Of a stretch of 64,000 nt of DNA, positions 36,001 to 43,989 are shown piece after piece (within the stretch, counting starts at the first letter, position 1; every line of letters starts with the position of its first letter). The notes under the pieces are model-generated. The model made no database searches, was not told the origin of the DNA, and worked only from the letters and a program-made list of their open reading frames with translations. Both the position numbers and the translations under genes were made by a program. Origin of the DNA: Bradyrhizobium tropiciagri (lineage in GTDB: Bacteria > Pseudomonadota > Alphaproteobacteria > Rhizobiales > Xanthobacteraceae); contig NZ_JAFCKH010000001.1 in the NCBI RefSeq assembly GCF_018130505.1, positions 806,001 to 870,000 on the forward strand, given 5' to 3'.

Positions 36001-36237
36001 TTAACTCGACGGCGCGTGTGGACAGGCGGTCGGCCGCGCCTTTGCGCCGCGCTTATCCACGGGCACGTTGCAATCATCGATGCGTTGCTCGTCGGTCCAT
36101 TTGCGGCCGAGCCGCTCCTTGCCGGTGAGCGTGGCCGCGCCGGCCGATGGCGCAGGGGCTTTGCTCTGGGCCGCTGCCGGCGCGAGCAGCGACAGCACGA
36201 GCAAGCAGCCCAAACCGATCCTGGAAATGCAGTGCAT
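36001..36237 (-). CDS. Small exported protein with KWTDEQRIDDC motif, function unknown
   Basis: A 78-residue secreted protein: signal peptide about residues 1-24 (MHCISRIGLGCLLVLSLLAP), then a basic segment KERLGRKWTDEQRIDDCNV and a Pro-rich C-terminus with two Cys (one in each of DDCNVP and TACPH). Proteins of this pattern are common in Bradyrhizobium and uncharacterised. It is transcribed divergently from the lanmodulin gene, with 200 bases between them. Longer in-frame forms starting at 36342 lack a clean signal peptide at the N-terminus. Confidence 0.65.
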   Translation of the reverse strand: MHCISRIGLGCLLVLSLLAPAAAQSKAPAPSAGAATLTGKERLGRKWTDEQRIDDCNVPVDKRGAKARPTACPHAPSS

Positions 36238-36437
36238 GAGAGGCCTCGCTCGTTCATGGTGCGATGCAGTCGACCAAGCCGAGAGTTGGCCGCGCCACGC
36301 ATTACTTTCCACCCGAATCCCGACAGGGCAGCAGGGCTGCACGATCTGTACGAGGTCTTGCTGAAACTGTTATGGTCGGCCGGAATTGATGGACCATGCT
36401 CCGCATGCTCGTCGCGGCCGCACCTGAGGAGAGACGA

Positions 36438-36839
36438 ATGATGATCTCGCGCCGATCGCTTGCCTTGACCCTGATGGTGGCGGTTCTGTCCGGTCCCGCC
36501 GTCGCCGCGTCCGGCGGCAAGAGCGTGCTGAAGATGCTCGATCCCGACAATGACGGCACGGTCGACCTTGCCGAAGCCAAGAAGGCCGCCGCGGCGGTGT
36601 TCGCGAAGCTCGATCCCGATCGTGACGGCACGCTCGATGCACGCGAATTGCGCGGGCGGTTGACCGCGAAGGAGCTCGCTGCGGCCGATCCCGACCGCGA
36701 CGGCACGCTGACGCTCGACGAGTACCTCGCCATCGTCGAGCAGCGTTTCAAGGCGGCCGATCCCGACAACGACGGAACGCTGGATGCGAAGGAATTGAGG
36801 TCGCCAGCCGGCCGGGCCTTGCTGCGCCTCCTCAAATAG
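36438..36839 (+). CDS. lanM: Lanmodulin homologue (periplasmic lanthanide-binding EF-hand protein)
   Basis: A 133-residue exported protein: signal peptide about residues 1-23 (AVA-A cleavage), then four EF-hand loops at 35-46 (DPDNDGTVDLAE), 59-70 (DPDRDGTLDARE), 84-95 (DPDRDGTLTLDE) and 108-119 (DPDNDGTLDAKE). Every loop has Pro at position 2, and three have Asp at position 9. Neighbouring loops are separated by only 12-13 residues, the hallmark of lanmodulin and unlike calmodulin. The C-terminus SPAGRALLRLL also matches Methylobacterium LanM. EF3 has Thr instead of Asp at position 9. It lies between a quinoprotein dehydrogenase and pqqA. Start ATG has GGAGAG upstream. Confidence 0.9.
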   Translation: MMISRRSLALTLMVAVLSGPAVAASGGKSVLKMLDPDNDGTVDLAEAKKAAAAVFAKLDPDRDGTLDARELRGRLTAKELAAADPDRDGTLTLDEYLAIVEQRFKAADPDNDGTLDAKELRSPAGRALLRLLK

Positions 36840-37181
36840 GCCGGCGAGGCGGTTTTACCCGGAAGGTAGAATTCCGGCCTTGATCCGGTAGATAAGAAAA
36901 AAATTCTGATTTCCCTCCTAGGCAAGACCGGAGCGCGGCAATCTGGTCTTGTTATCAGTGCGTTGCGCTGCGGAAGCTGGAAAATGCCTGACGGAACAAT
37001 GTCGGCCTTTCCCAACTGCATCGAATCCCCGTAGGCGCCGGCAAGCCCGTGGTCGTTCCGGCATGTCCAGCAGCGAAGTCGGCCCGCCACTGCCTTGCTT
37101 GCGCTGTCCGGGGTGCGGTCATAGCTTTCGGCGCGGCGCGAACTTTGCGCCAGCTACCTTCAGCTACTTGGGAGCACGGAA
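36840..37181. other. Intergenic region between lanM and pqqA
   Basis: 342 bases without a convincing gene. CCGGAA (36859-36864) and TTCCGG (36872-36877) form a hairpin 20 bases after lanM, a possible weak terminator. CAAGACC (36923-36929) and GGTCTTG (36945-36951) form a second inverted repeat. The pqqA promoter must lie in the second half. Confidence 0.5.
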
Positions 37182-37262
37182 ATGACCTGGAAGACCCCGA
37201 AGATCGTCGAAGTGCCGGTGGGCATGGAAATCAACATGTACGCCTGCGCCGCGCGCAAGTGA
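37182..37262 (+). CDS. pqqA: PQQ precursor peptide PqqA
   Basis: A 26-residue peptide, too short for usual gene finders: it starts MTWKTPKIVEVPVG and ends MEINMYACAARK. Glu16 and Tyr20 in the E-x-x-x-Y arrangement are the residues that PqqE cross-links to build pyrroloquinoline quinone, the cofactor of both dehydrogenases here. A GGGAG ribosome site lies about 8 bases upstream of the ATG. Contrary to most genomes, pqqB does not follow: a long terminator hairpin and an outer-membrane-type protein do. The maturation genes must be elsewhere. Confidence 0.9.
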   Translation: MTWKTPKIVEVPVGMEINMYACAARK

Positions 37263-37274
37263 CCTGAAGGCGTC

Positions 37275-37313
37275 CTGCCCGGTCCGTGCAGCTTGCTGCA
37301 TGGACCGTGGCAG
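37275..37313 (+). terminator. Long terminator hairpin after pqqA
   Basis: CGGTCCGTGCAGC (37280-37292) pairs with GCTGCATGGACCG (37295-37307) around TT, with one G-T pair. CTGCC and GGCAG extend the stem outside a one-base bulge. It starts 13 bases after the pqqA stop and shows that pqqA is a monocistronic unit. Confidence 0.8.
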
Positions 37314-37517
37314 GCGTCTTGCGCGGCATCTGCCGCCACTCGAAACTTTTCCCTCGATCATCCGCGCCGCCATCGGCCAACGTTGGCGGCTTTGTCTTGC
37401 CCACAGGTCGGCCACACGCGGACCAAATTGCATCACGCGATAGCCGTCGGATTTGGCGACGGCGACGGTTTGTCCTAGGGTGGCGGCTTGAAGCAGTGGG
37501 CTGACCTCGTCGGGACG

Positions 37518-38396
37518 ATGAATCCTGGAATCAACATGCCGCGTCGGGCGCGAATGGTCTGCGTCGCGCTTGGCGTCGCGGCGCTGCCGTTGGCCGCGCG
37601 GGCCGAGGGCTTCGACACCGAGCACATCTTCGGCTTCATGATCGGCTCCGATGTCGGCACCGCCGGCGAGCGCGAATTCCAGAGCCAGACCACCGGGCGC
37701 TTCGCCAAGGATGGCGGCCGCTACGGCACGTTGAACCAGGAGCTGGAGGCGGAGTTCGTGCCGGTGCCGAACGTTCGCGTCGAGCTGGCCGCTTCGTTCA
37801 TGGCCTATGACATCAAGGGCGTTCCGGGGTTCGAAGACCGTCGCCAATTGTCGTGGCAGGGCGTGTCGGTCGATTTCCGCTACCGCTTTCTCGATCGCGA
37901 GGCGGCGCCGTTCGGCATGACGCTGGCGCTGGAGACGCGCGCCGATCGCGTCGACGAGACGACCGCGGCAGCGATCCGCGGCTACGGCACCGAGGTGACG
38001 CTGGCGTTCGACCGCGAAATTGTCCCGGACACCGTGCTCGCCGCGCTGAACGTAAGCTATGAGCCGGAATGGACCCGCCTGCCGCGGACCGGCATGTCGG
38101 AGCAGGACGCCACCATCGGCGTGGCCTTCGGCCTGATGGCCAAGGTGCGGCCGAACGTCTTGCTCGGCGGCGAAGCGCGCTATTTCAGGAAGTATGAGGG
38201 CATCGGCCTCGACGAGCTGGCCGGGCAGGCGCTGTTCATCGGCCCGACCGCCTATTTCCAGCTTTCCGAACGTTCGCGCCTGACCGCGACCTGGGGGATC
38301 CAGGCCTGGGGGCAGCGGCCCGGCAGCAATGCCGCGCTCGACCTCGCCAATTTCGAGCGCCACCAGGCCAGATTGGTGTTTGGCGTCAACTTCTAA
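37518..38396 (+). CDS. Putative outer-membrane beta-barrel protein
   Basis: A 292-residue exported protein with a signal peptide about residues 1-29 (VALGVAALPLAARA). The mature part is a series of amphipathic strands with alternating polar and hydrophobic residues (VRVELAASFMAYD, GVSVDFRYRFLD, GMTLALETRAD, TAYFQLSERSRLTATWGIQAW), ending with the C-terminal RLVFGVNF, a terminal aromatic typical of beta-barrels. No plug domain is present, so it is not a TonB-dependent receptor. It lies downstream of pqqA within the quinoprotein island. Transport of a metal complex is possible but unproven. A second ATG at 37536 is an alternative start. Confidence 0.6.
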   Translation: MNPGINMPRRARMVCVALGVAALPLAARAEGFDTEHIFGFMIGSDVGTAGEREFQSQTTGRFAKDGGRYGTLNQELEAEFVPVPNVRVELAASFMAYDIKGVPGFEDRRQLSWQGVSVDFRYRFLDREAAPFGMTLALETRADRVDETTAAAIRGYGTEVTLAFDREIVPDTVLAALNVSYEPEWTRLPRTGMSEQDATIGVAFGLMAKVRPNVLLGGEARYFRKYEGIGLDELAGQALFIGPTAYFQLSERSRLTATWGIQAWGQRPGSNAALDLANFERHQARLVFGVNF

Positions 38397-38496
38397 GGCT
38401 CGGTTCCCGCAGCTTCACGGGGCTGTGAAACCCGAACTTGCAGGATTACGTATTTCGCAGTGTTATCTGTTTCGAGGGCATGCTGAAGGATTGCGC

Positions 38497-38727
38497 ATGA
38501 TCGATCTCGTCGTCACCGTATGTGCGGTGCTGTCGCCCGCCAATTGCGAAGAGCAGCACCTGTTGTTCAACTGGAATGGGTCTCCGAAGCAATGCGCGAT
38601 GGCGGCGCCGCCGTACATCGCGCAATGGATCGGCGAGCACCCGAAATGGACCGCGGTGAAATGGCGCTGCGAATATCCGCACCCGAACGACCGCGCAGGC
38701 GCGGATGGGGTGAAGTCGGCGGGCTAG
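38497..38727 (+). CDS. Small conserved protein with Cys and Trp, function unknown
   Basis: A 76-residue protein opening MIDLVVTVCAVLSPANCEEQ with four Cys residues in total (VTVC, ANCEEQ, PKQCAM, KWRCEY) and the pattern APPYIAQWIGEHPKWTAVKW. Small proteins of this type are frequent and uncharacterised in Bradyrhizobium. The N-terminal stretch is too short for a clear signal peptide. It stands between the beta-barrel gene and a convergent exported-protein gene. Confidence 0.55.
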   Translation: MIDLVVTVCAVLSPANCEEQHLLFNWNGSPKQCAMAAPPYIAQWIGEHPKWTAVKWRCEYPHPNDRAGADGVKSAG

Positions 38728-38739
38728 GGCCGTTTTCGT

Positions 38740-39093
38740 TTACTTGTTGCAGTCCTTGAGATCCTTGTCGGAGACCGAGAACACGGCGTCGGCCTTGATC
38801 TCGATGTCGCGGACGAAGCATTGCTTGGCGCCGCTATAGCCGACCTTGGCGTCGTAGCGGCCGGGCTCGACCCCGTTGATGCGTAGCCGCTCGTCGTGAT
38901 CGACCTCCTTGTCCTTGTCGTTCAGCGTCTGGTTCGGACCCCACGCGTTCTTGCCGGCCGGCGACAGCTGGAATTCGGTGATCGTCGCGCTGGTCAGATT
39001 CCACAGCCGAATGCCTTTGCCCTTGGTCTGCGCGAGCGCTGCGCCCGGCAGGGCAAGCAACACGGCACCCACGACGATCAACACGCGCGACAT
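38740..39093 (-). CDS. Small periplasmic protein, function unknown
   Basis: A 117-residue exported protein: signal peptide about residues 1-22 (MSRVLIVVGAVLLALPGAALA), then a compact strand-rich domain (GIRLWNLTSATITEFQLSPAG, INGVEPGRYDAKVGYSGAKQC) with two Cys that may form a disulfide. The GGAGG site before the ATG at 39093 is good. It is 46 bases downstream of the NitT/TauT-type ABC genes on the same strand and may belong to that operon. No known family was recognised. Confidence 0.65.
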   Translation of the reverse strand: MSRVLIVVGAVLLALPGAALAQTKGKGIRLWNLTSATITEFQLSPAGKNAWGPNQTLNDKDKEVDHDERLRINGVEPGRYDAKVGYSGAKQCFVRDIEIKADAVFSVSDKDLKDCNK

Positions 39094-39139
39094 CGAGAAA
39101 CCTCCGGTATTTTCATTTGTCATCAAGGATGACCGCGTC

Positions 39140-39880
39140 TCACATATTTGCAAGGTCCAACTGCGACAGCCGCGCCTTGATCGCGGTGATCTCCTGCTCG
39201 TTTCTCTCCGCCCGCGGTGCGGCGATGGTCTCGACATGAAGGATCCGCGCCGGCCGCGCCGACAGGAAGAACAGGCGGTCGCCGAGCCGGACCGCATCGT
39301 CGAGATCGTGCGTCACCAGCAGCGTCATCATCTTGCGGCTCGCCACCAGCGTCGCGATCTGGTCGCGCAGCCGTCCCGCGAGCGCATTGTCGAGCGAGGC
39401 CAGCGGCTCGTCGAGGATCAAGACGTCGGGCTCGATGGCGAAGGCGCGGGCCAGCGCGACGCGGCGGGCGAGGCCGAGCGACAGCTCGCCGGGGAAGTGA
39501 TGGCGGTGGGCCGACAGCTCCAGCACCTCGAACAGTGCTGCGAGCCCGGCATCGCCGACGTCAGGCGCGGCGAGCCGCACGTTCTCCTCGACCGAGCGCC
39601 ACGGCAGCAGCCGCGGCTCCTGGAACACCATGCCGAGCCTGACATTGGCGGGCCGCGCGACGTGCCCCTGATAATTCTGGTCGAGCCCGGCGAGGATCTT
39701 CAGCAGCGTGCTCTTGCCGCAGCCGGAGGGGCCGAACAGCACGCCGACCTCGCCGGCATTCAGCGTGAAGGTGATGTTGGCGAGCACGTCGTGGCGCTTG
39801 CCGGACGCGCTCGCAAAGCTCTTGCCCGTGATCCCGACCTCAAGCTGCACGGAGCCGCCACCGCGATAGCCTGGTTTCAA
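39140..39880 (-). CDS. NitT/TauT-type ABC transporter ATP-binding protein
   Basis: A 246-residue ATPase of the nitrate/sulfonate/taurine importer family. Walker A is GPSGCGKST, the Q-loop is GMVFQEPRLLPW, and Walker B is VLILDEPLASLDN, followed by the H-loop LLVTHDLDDAV. The signature reads LSLGLARRVALARA instead of the usual LSGGxxQR, a marked deviation. The start overlaps the permease gene by 41 bases. With permease and binding protein it forms a complete importer placed inside the quinoprotein island. Confidence 0.85.
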   Translation of the reverse strand: MKPGYRGGGSVQLEVGITGKSFASASGKRHDVLANITFTLNAGEVGVLFGPSGCGKSTLLKILAGLDQNYQGHVARPANVRLGMVFQEPRLLPWRSVEENVRLAAPDVGDAGLAALFEVLELSAHRHHFPGELSLGLARRVALARAFAIEPDVLILDEPLASLDNALAGRLRDQIATLVASRKMMTLLVTHDLDDAVRLGDRLFFLSARPARILHVETIAAPRAERNEQEITAIKARLSQLDLANM

Positions 39881-40577
39881 ACGGCTGCACCAGCAGGGTT
39901 TCGATCACGAGCACGACCGCCGCAAAGCTCAGCGAATAGGCCAGCAGCAGCGGGATATCGAACAGCTGGAAGGCGACGCCGATCTCGAAGCCGACGCCGT
40001 TCGGCCGGCCCAGCAGCTCGGCGACCAGCACGATCTTCCAGACCAGCGACAGACCCGAGCGCGCCGCGGCGGCGATGTAGGGCGCAAGCTGCGGCAGGAT
40101 CACATGGCGGAAGGTGCGGCCGGGCGGAAACGCAAACGCCGTCGCCATCTCGTCGAGCGCCGGATCGAGCGCACGCGCGCCCTCGCGCAGCGTGACCACC
40201 GCGGTCGGCAGCTTGTTGATGGCGATCGCGGCGATCGCCGCGACCTCGGTCAGCCCGGCCCAGATATAGGCGAGCACGATGACGACGAGCGCGGGCAGGT
40301 TGAGCAGCAGGATCAGCCAGGGATCGCCGAGCCGGTTGGCAAGGCCGCTGCGGCCCATCAAATAGCCGATCGCCGACCCCAGCGCCATCGCCAGCGTGAA
40401 GGCGAGCGCGACGCGGGCCAGCGTCGCGCCGAGATTGAGGAACAGCGCGCCGGATTTGGCTTCGGTGATCATCGCCGACAGCACGATCGGCGGCGCCGGC
40501 AGCTTGGCGTCGCCGATCAAAAGCGAGGCAATCCACCAGGTCGCGATGAACAGCGCGAATGACACGAGACGTAGCAC
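39840..40577 (-). CDS. NitT/TauT-type ABC transporter permease
   Basis: A 245-residue inner-membrane protein with about six hydrophobic helices. The cytoplasmic coupling motif is recognisable in EMATAFAFPPGRTFRHVILPQLAPYI (about residues 142-167), the EAA-loop of this family, and the start is MLRLVSFALFIATWWIASLLIGDAKLP. It sits 2 bases after the binding-protein gene and overlaps the ATPase gene. Confidence 0.85.
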   Translation of the reverse strand: MLRLVSFALFIATWWIASLLIGDAKLPAPPIVLSAMITEAKSGALFLNLGATLARVALAFTLAMALGSAIGYLMGRSGLANRLGDPWLILLLNLPALVVIVLAYIWAGLTEVAAIAAIAINKLPTAVVTLREGARALDPALDEMATAFAFPPGRTFRHVILPQLAPYIAAAARSGLSLVWKIVLVAELLGRPNGVGFEIGVAFQLFDIPLLLAYSLSFAAVVLVIETLLVQPFETRLSRWRLRAA

Positions 40578-40579
40578 CG

Positions 40580-41560
40580 CTAGTCTCCGGGAATCGCTTG
40601 ATAGAAGGTGCCGGGATCGAGCTCGGTCGCGCTGCCGACCAGCTCACGGCCGCCGACCTGCGCCAGCACGCGGTAGAGCAGGCGGGCATCCGCCTCCTCG
40701 TCGGCGATCGGCCGGCGCGGAATGCCTTCGCGGTAGCGGTCGCGATAGGCGCGCAGGGTGCCGGCGTCAGTGGCGCCGGTCAGCGGCGCGATGGCGTCCC
40801 ATTCGGCATCCGACGTCGCGAGGATCTGCTTGGCCTCGCGCGTCATGGCGATGAAGCGCGCGAGCGCGTCCTTGTTGGCGTTGGCCCAGGCCTCGTCGAA
40901 GACGTAGCCGATCATCGCGATGCGGCCCTTGCTGCCGAGCTTTTCGAGCACGTCCTCCATGCCGGCGAGGCGGCGGAAGCCCTTGGCCTCGAGCGCGGCG
41001 CAGAAATTCCAGTAATTGAGCGATGCATCCATCTCGCCGTCGGCCATCTTGGCCGCGAGCAGCGGCGGCGCGCCGTAGACGATGCTCGCTTGCGACTTCA
41101 GGTCGATGCCGTCCTGCTTCAAGGCGGCCTGCAGCAGCAGCCAGCTCTTGTCGATCGCACCGCCGGCGACGGCGAGCTTGCGCCCCTTCAGGTCGGCAAG
41201 CGTCTTGATCGGCGAGGCGGCCGGCACCATCACGGCGCCGAGCGCGCTGGAATAGGGATAGAACTGCAGCTTGACGCCGAGCGAGCGCTCGCGCGACACG
41301 AACGGCCAGTCCGAGACCATCACGTCGGCATTGCCGGCGCGCAGCGCGATCTTGCCGGCCTCGGGGCTGGCGAGCTCGACGACGTCGATCGTGAGATTGG
41401 CCTTCTTGTCGAGCCCGTGGGAGCGGATGACCGCCAGTTCCCAGGCCAGCGTCCCGGTCTTCTGCGATGCAACGCGGATGGTCTCCGCGTTGCAGGCGGC
41501 GCCGACCTGCATCACAGCCAGAATGGCCACCGCCAACAACGTGCGAACTGATCCCATCAT
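40580..41560 (-). CDS. NitT/TauT-type ABC transporter substrate-binding protein
   Basis: A 326-residue periplasmic protein with a signal peptide about residues 1-25 (LLAVAILAVMQVGAACNA). The mature part starts ETIRVASQKTGTLAWELAVIRSHGL and has the family hinge PIKTLADLKGRKLAVAGGAIDKSW. It belongs to the NMT1/SsuA-like group, with ligands such as sulfonates, nitrate or thiamine precursors. The ligand here is unknown. The cluster's presence among lanthanide and PQQ genes suggests a metal chelate or a C1-related compound. A longer frame to 41653 lacks a proper signal at its start. Confidence 0.8.
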   Translation of the reverse strand: MMGSVRTLLAVAILAVMQVGAACNAETIRVASQKTGTLAWELAVIRSHGLDKKANLTIDVVELASPEAGKIALRAGNADVMVSDWPFVSRERSLGVKLQFYPYSSALGAVMVPAASPIKTLADLKGRKLAVAGGAIDKSWLLLQAALKQDGIDLKSQASIVYGAPPLLAAKMADGEMDASLNYWNFCAALEAKGFRRLAGMEDVLEKLGSKGRIAMIGYVFDEAWANANKDALARFIAMTREAKQILATSDAEWDAIAPLTGATDAGTLRAYRDRYREGIPRRPIADEEADARLLYRVLAQVGGRELVGSATELDPGTFYQAIPGD

Positions 41561-41646
41561 TGTCTCGTGAGCGACCTTCCCGAATGTTTGCTTTTCTGTC
41601 TCACATCCATAGCATAGCCTGCAACATGAGAAGAGGAAGCAGGACC

Positions 41647-42003
41647 ATGGCACGAGCTGGCATGCTAGGACCGATTGTCGCCCTTGCTGCGCTCGCCGCG
41701 ACGAGCATCGGCGTGCGGGCGCAGGAGCTGAACGACTATCCGACCTCGACGCGGGCCGAATACGTGTTCGGCTGCATGAAGGCCAATGGCGAGAGCCGGC
41801 AGGCGATCGAGCAGTGCTCCTGCTCGATCGACATCGTCGCCTCGCTGATTCCCTATGATCGCTACGTCACCGCCGAAACCGTGCTGAGCATGTCGCAGGT
41901 GCGCGGCGATATGGGCAGCCCGTTCCGCACCTCCGAGCAGGCGACGAGCGCGCTCAACGACCTCAGGCGGGCGCAGGCGGAAGCCGAAGTGCGTTGCTTC
42001 TAG
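41647..42003 (+). CDS. Small exported Cys-rich protein in the quinoprotein island, function unknown
   Basis: A 118-residue secreted protein: signal peptide about residues 1-24 (MLGPIVALAALAATSIGVRA). The mature part ELNDYPTSTRAEYVFGCMKA then QAIEQCSCSIDIVASLIPYD and the final AEVRCF has four Cys that could hold a disulfide or a metal. Homologous small proteins are encoded next to xox genes in related genera as far as I recall. It is divergent from the NitT/TauT-type operon and convergent with the SoxYZ-like gene. Confidence 0.6.
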   Translation: MARAGMLGPIVALAALAATSIGVRAQELNDYPTSTRAEYVFGCMKANGESRQAIEQCSCSIDIVASLIPYDRYVTAETVLSMSQVRGDMGSPFRTSEQATSALNDLRRAQAEAEVRCF

Positions 42004-42026
42004 CTTGATTCAATCTCGCGGACCGG

Positions 42027-42851
42027 TCAGGTCCCGGGATTTTCGATCTTCCATTCGTGCTGGAAGACGTGTCCGTCGGTGTCCTTGGCCTCGGCCCGGA
42101 ATTGCTTGGCGCCGTTCGAGACATAGGTGAAGCGGATATTGGGATCCTCGGAGATCGAGATTCCGCCTTCCATCGCCAGCACCGGGCTGTCGCCCTGCCA
42201 GAGCTGCAGCTGGTTGATGAAGAAGGCCGGGACGTAGAGCTGCGTCACCTGGTCCATCTGCAGGCCCGAATTGTTGGGATGGCCGATCATGATCTGGGCT
42301 TCGCGGCTCGCGCTCGCGGGCCCTTGATCGGTCTTGGCGAATTGCCGGTAGCGCATCTGGCCGAGCCGGTTGTTGGCTTCCTCGGCATTCTTGGCCGCCG
42401 GCGCCGAGCAGCCGCCGGACGCCTTCACATAGGTCTTGGCCATGTAGAGCTTGCCGTCGCTGAGTTCGGCGACCGCATGCACGTCGGTGTAGTTGTTGAC
42501 GCGGACGCGGGTCGAAATCTCGCTGACGTTGGCGTCGGGCCCGAGCGTGAACTTGGCGGCCATCGGCGCCGGGTTCTGGTCGATCACCAGCGTGATCGCC
42601 ACGATGCGGCGCGCATCGCCGGGCGACAGTTTCGTGCGCAATGTCACTGGAACGATTGCGGCGTCCTCGGCACGGGCCGGCATCTCGATGCCGATCACGT
42701 CGTTGCCGTCATTCATCGGGCGATTGCTGAAGATGTCCTGGACCAGGCCCGGCCACGGATCATAGGCCTCCGCCGCGGGCGCGGCGTGAATGCCGAGCGC
42801 GATCGAAACGAGGCTGGCGACGCAAAGCAGGCGGACGCGATGTCGGAGCAT
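42027..42851 (-). CDS. Quinoprotein dehydrogenase-associated SoxYZ-like carrier protein
   Basis: A 274-residue periplasmic protein with a signal peptide about residues 1-26. It resembles a fusion of SoxY-like (DVIGIEMPARAEDAAIVPVTLRTKL, KTYVKASGGCSAPAA) and SoxZ-like (EAQIMIGHPNNSGLQMDQVT, DPNIRFTYVSNGAKQFRAEAKDTDGHVFQHEW) halves. The Gly-Gly-Cys that carries the substrate in SoxY is kept within GGCSAP but is internal. The family is known from quinoprotein clusters, often with a metallo-hydrolase as here. Its client molecule is unknown. Confidence 0.82.
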   Translation of the reverse strand: MLRHRVRLLCVASLVSIALGIHAAPAAEAYDPWPGLVQDIFSNRPMNDGNDVIGIEMPARAEDAAIVPVTLRTKLSPGDARRIVAITLVIDQNPAPMAAKFTLGPDANVSEISTRVRVNNYTDVHAVAELSDGKLYMAKTYVKASGGCSAPAAKNAEEANNRLGQMRYRQFAKTDQGPASASREAQIMIGHPNNSGLQMDQVTQLYVPAFFINQLQLWQGDSPVLAMEGGISISEDPNIRFTYVSNGAKQFRAEAKDTDGHVFQHEWKIENPGT

Positions 42852-42897
42852 GTGCGCAAAACCCTATGTCTGGCGTCACTATAGGACAATGCTGCAG

Positions 42898-43824
42898 CTA
42901 TTCCCATTCAATTTCCGAAAATGCTGCAGTTGCGTTGCGGGCGTTGTAGTCGTCGAACAACTGCCAGCGCGACCGTTCGGAGGCGCCGGCCTGCTCGGCG
43001 GCGGCCGTGATCGGCTTGCCGCTCGCCACCATCGCGCGCACGTCCGCGGCCAGCCGCTCAAGATAACGCCGCTCGTCCGCGAGCGCCGCCGGCCATTCGC
43101 TCACGGCTCCGTGACCGGGAACCACGCGCTGTGCGGGGATGGCAGCGAGGTCGTCGAGTGCGCGCAGCCAGCCCTTCAGGCTGCCGTCGACCACGGGAAT
43201 ATGGCTCAGGAACACCAGGTCGCCGGCAAACAGGGTCTTGGTCTTTTCGTCGAACACGCTGAGGTCGTTGTCGCTATGCGCCGCCGGCCAGGCCTTCAGC
43301 GCCAGCGTGCGTCCGCCGAGGTCGAGCGTCAGCGTGTCCTCGACCAGCAGCGTCGGCGGAATGATGCGCACCTCGTCGATCAATTCGTCGCCCATCGTCC
43401 GGCGGAAGCCGTCGAGATAGAACTGCCCGCGCGCGGCCAGCGCCCGCGGCAGGTTCTTGTGGCCGACGAAGCTGGTCCCATCGTGCACAAACGCCGCGTT
43501 GCCGAAGCTGTGGTCCGGATGGGCGTGGGTGTTGATGACGTAACGAATCGGCTTGTCGGTGCGGCGCTTGATGGCGGCCAGCAATTGGCGGCCTTCGCGG
43601 ACGCTGCCGCCGGTATCGATGACGGCAACCGCACTGTCGCCGACCACGAATCCGACGTTGGCGATCGCGCCTTCGTTCTCGCGCGTCATCAGCGCGGTGG
43701 TCCCGCCGTGCACGAAGATTCCGGGCGCGACTTCGCTTACAGGCAATTCCACCTCTTGCGCCCGCGCTATGGTCGATGCTCCGAGCATCAGGAGCAGCGC
43801 CAGCATCGAACCGCCATGAGCCAT
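42898..43824 (-). CDS. Quinoprotein relay system zinc metallohydrolase (MBL fold)
   Basis: A 308-residue periplasmic metallo-beta-lactamase-fold protein with a signal peptide about residues 1-22. The zinc motif is [12 protein letters not shown] (HxHxDH), with further ligands in [14 protein letters not shown] and PGHG. It lies 46 bases upstream of the SoxYZ-like carrier gene in the same direction, the pairing seen in the quinoprotein relay systems. A thioesterase-like release of a product from the carrier is a plausible but unproven job. Confidence 0.85.
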   Translation of the reverse strand: MAHGGSMLALLLMLGASTIARAQEVELPVSEVAPGIFVHGGTTALMTRENEGAIANVGFVVGDSAVAVIDTGGSVREGRQLLAAIKRRTDKPIRYVINTHAHPDHSFGNAAFVHDGTSFVGHKNLPRALAARGQFYLDGFRRTMGDELIDEVRIIPPTLLVEDTLTLDLGGRTLALKAWPAAHSDNDLSVFDEKTKTLFAGDLVFLSHIPVVDGSLKGWLRALDDLAAIPAQRVVPGHGAVSEWPAALADERRYLERLAADVRAMVASGKPITAAAEQAGASERSRWQLFDDYNARNATAAFSEIEWE

Positions 43825-43989
43825 GTTTCCGCCTCAGTTTCATCGGCGCGCGCAGCACGCGCGATGGTTCGGTTTGCAGTGCAGCAAGCAACACGGTGCT
43901 GCCGCGAGGGTTATTCCTGTTGCACGTCATGGTGTGAGGGGCAATCTAGCGATGGCGGCGCACCGTCCGATCAGGAGGAGACTTGAGTG

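Noticed and set aside
36438-36839. Calmodulin-type calcium EF-hand protein
   Set aside because: Pro at position 2 in all loops, short inter-loop spacing and the genomic setting fit lanmodulin better.
37518-38396. TonB-dependent lanthanide receptor (LutH)
   Set aside because: Only 292 residues and no plug domain or TonB box; a TonB receptor would be about 700 residues.
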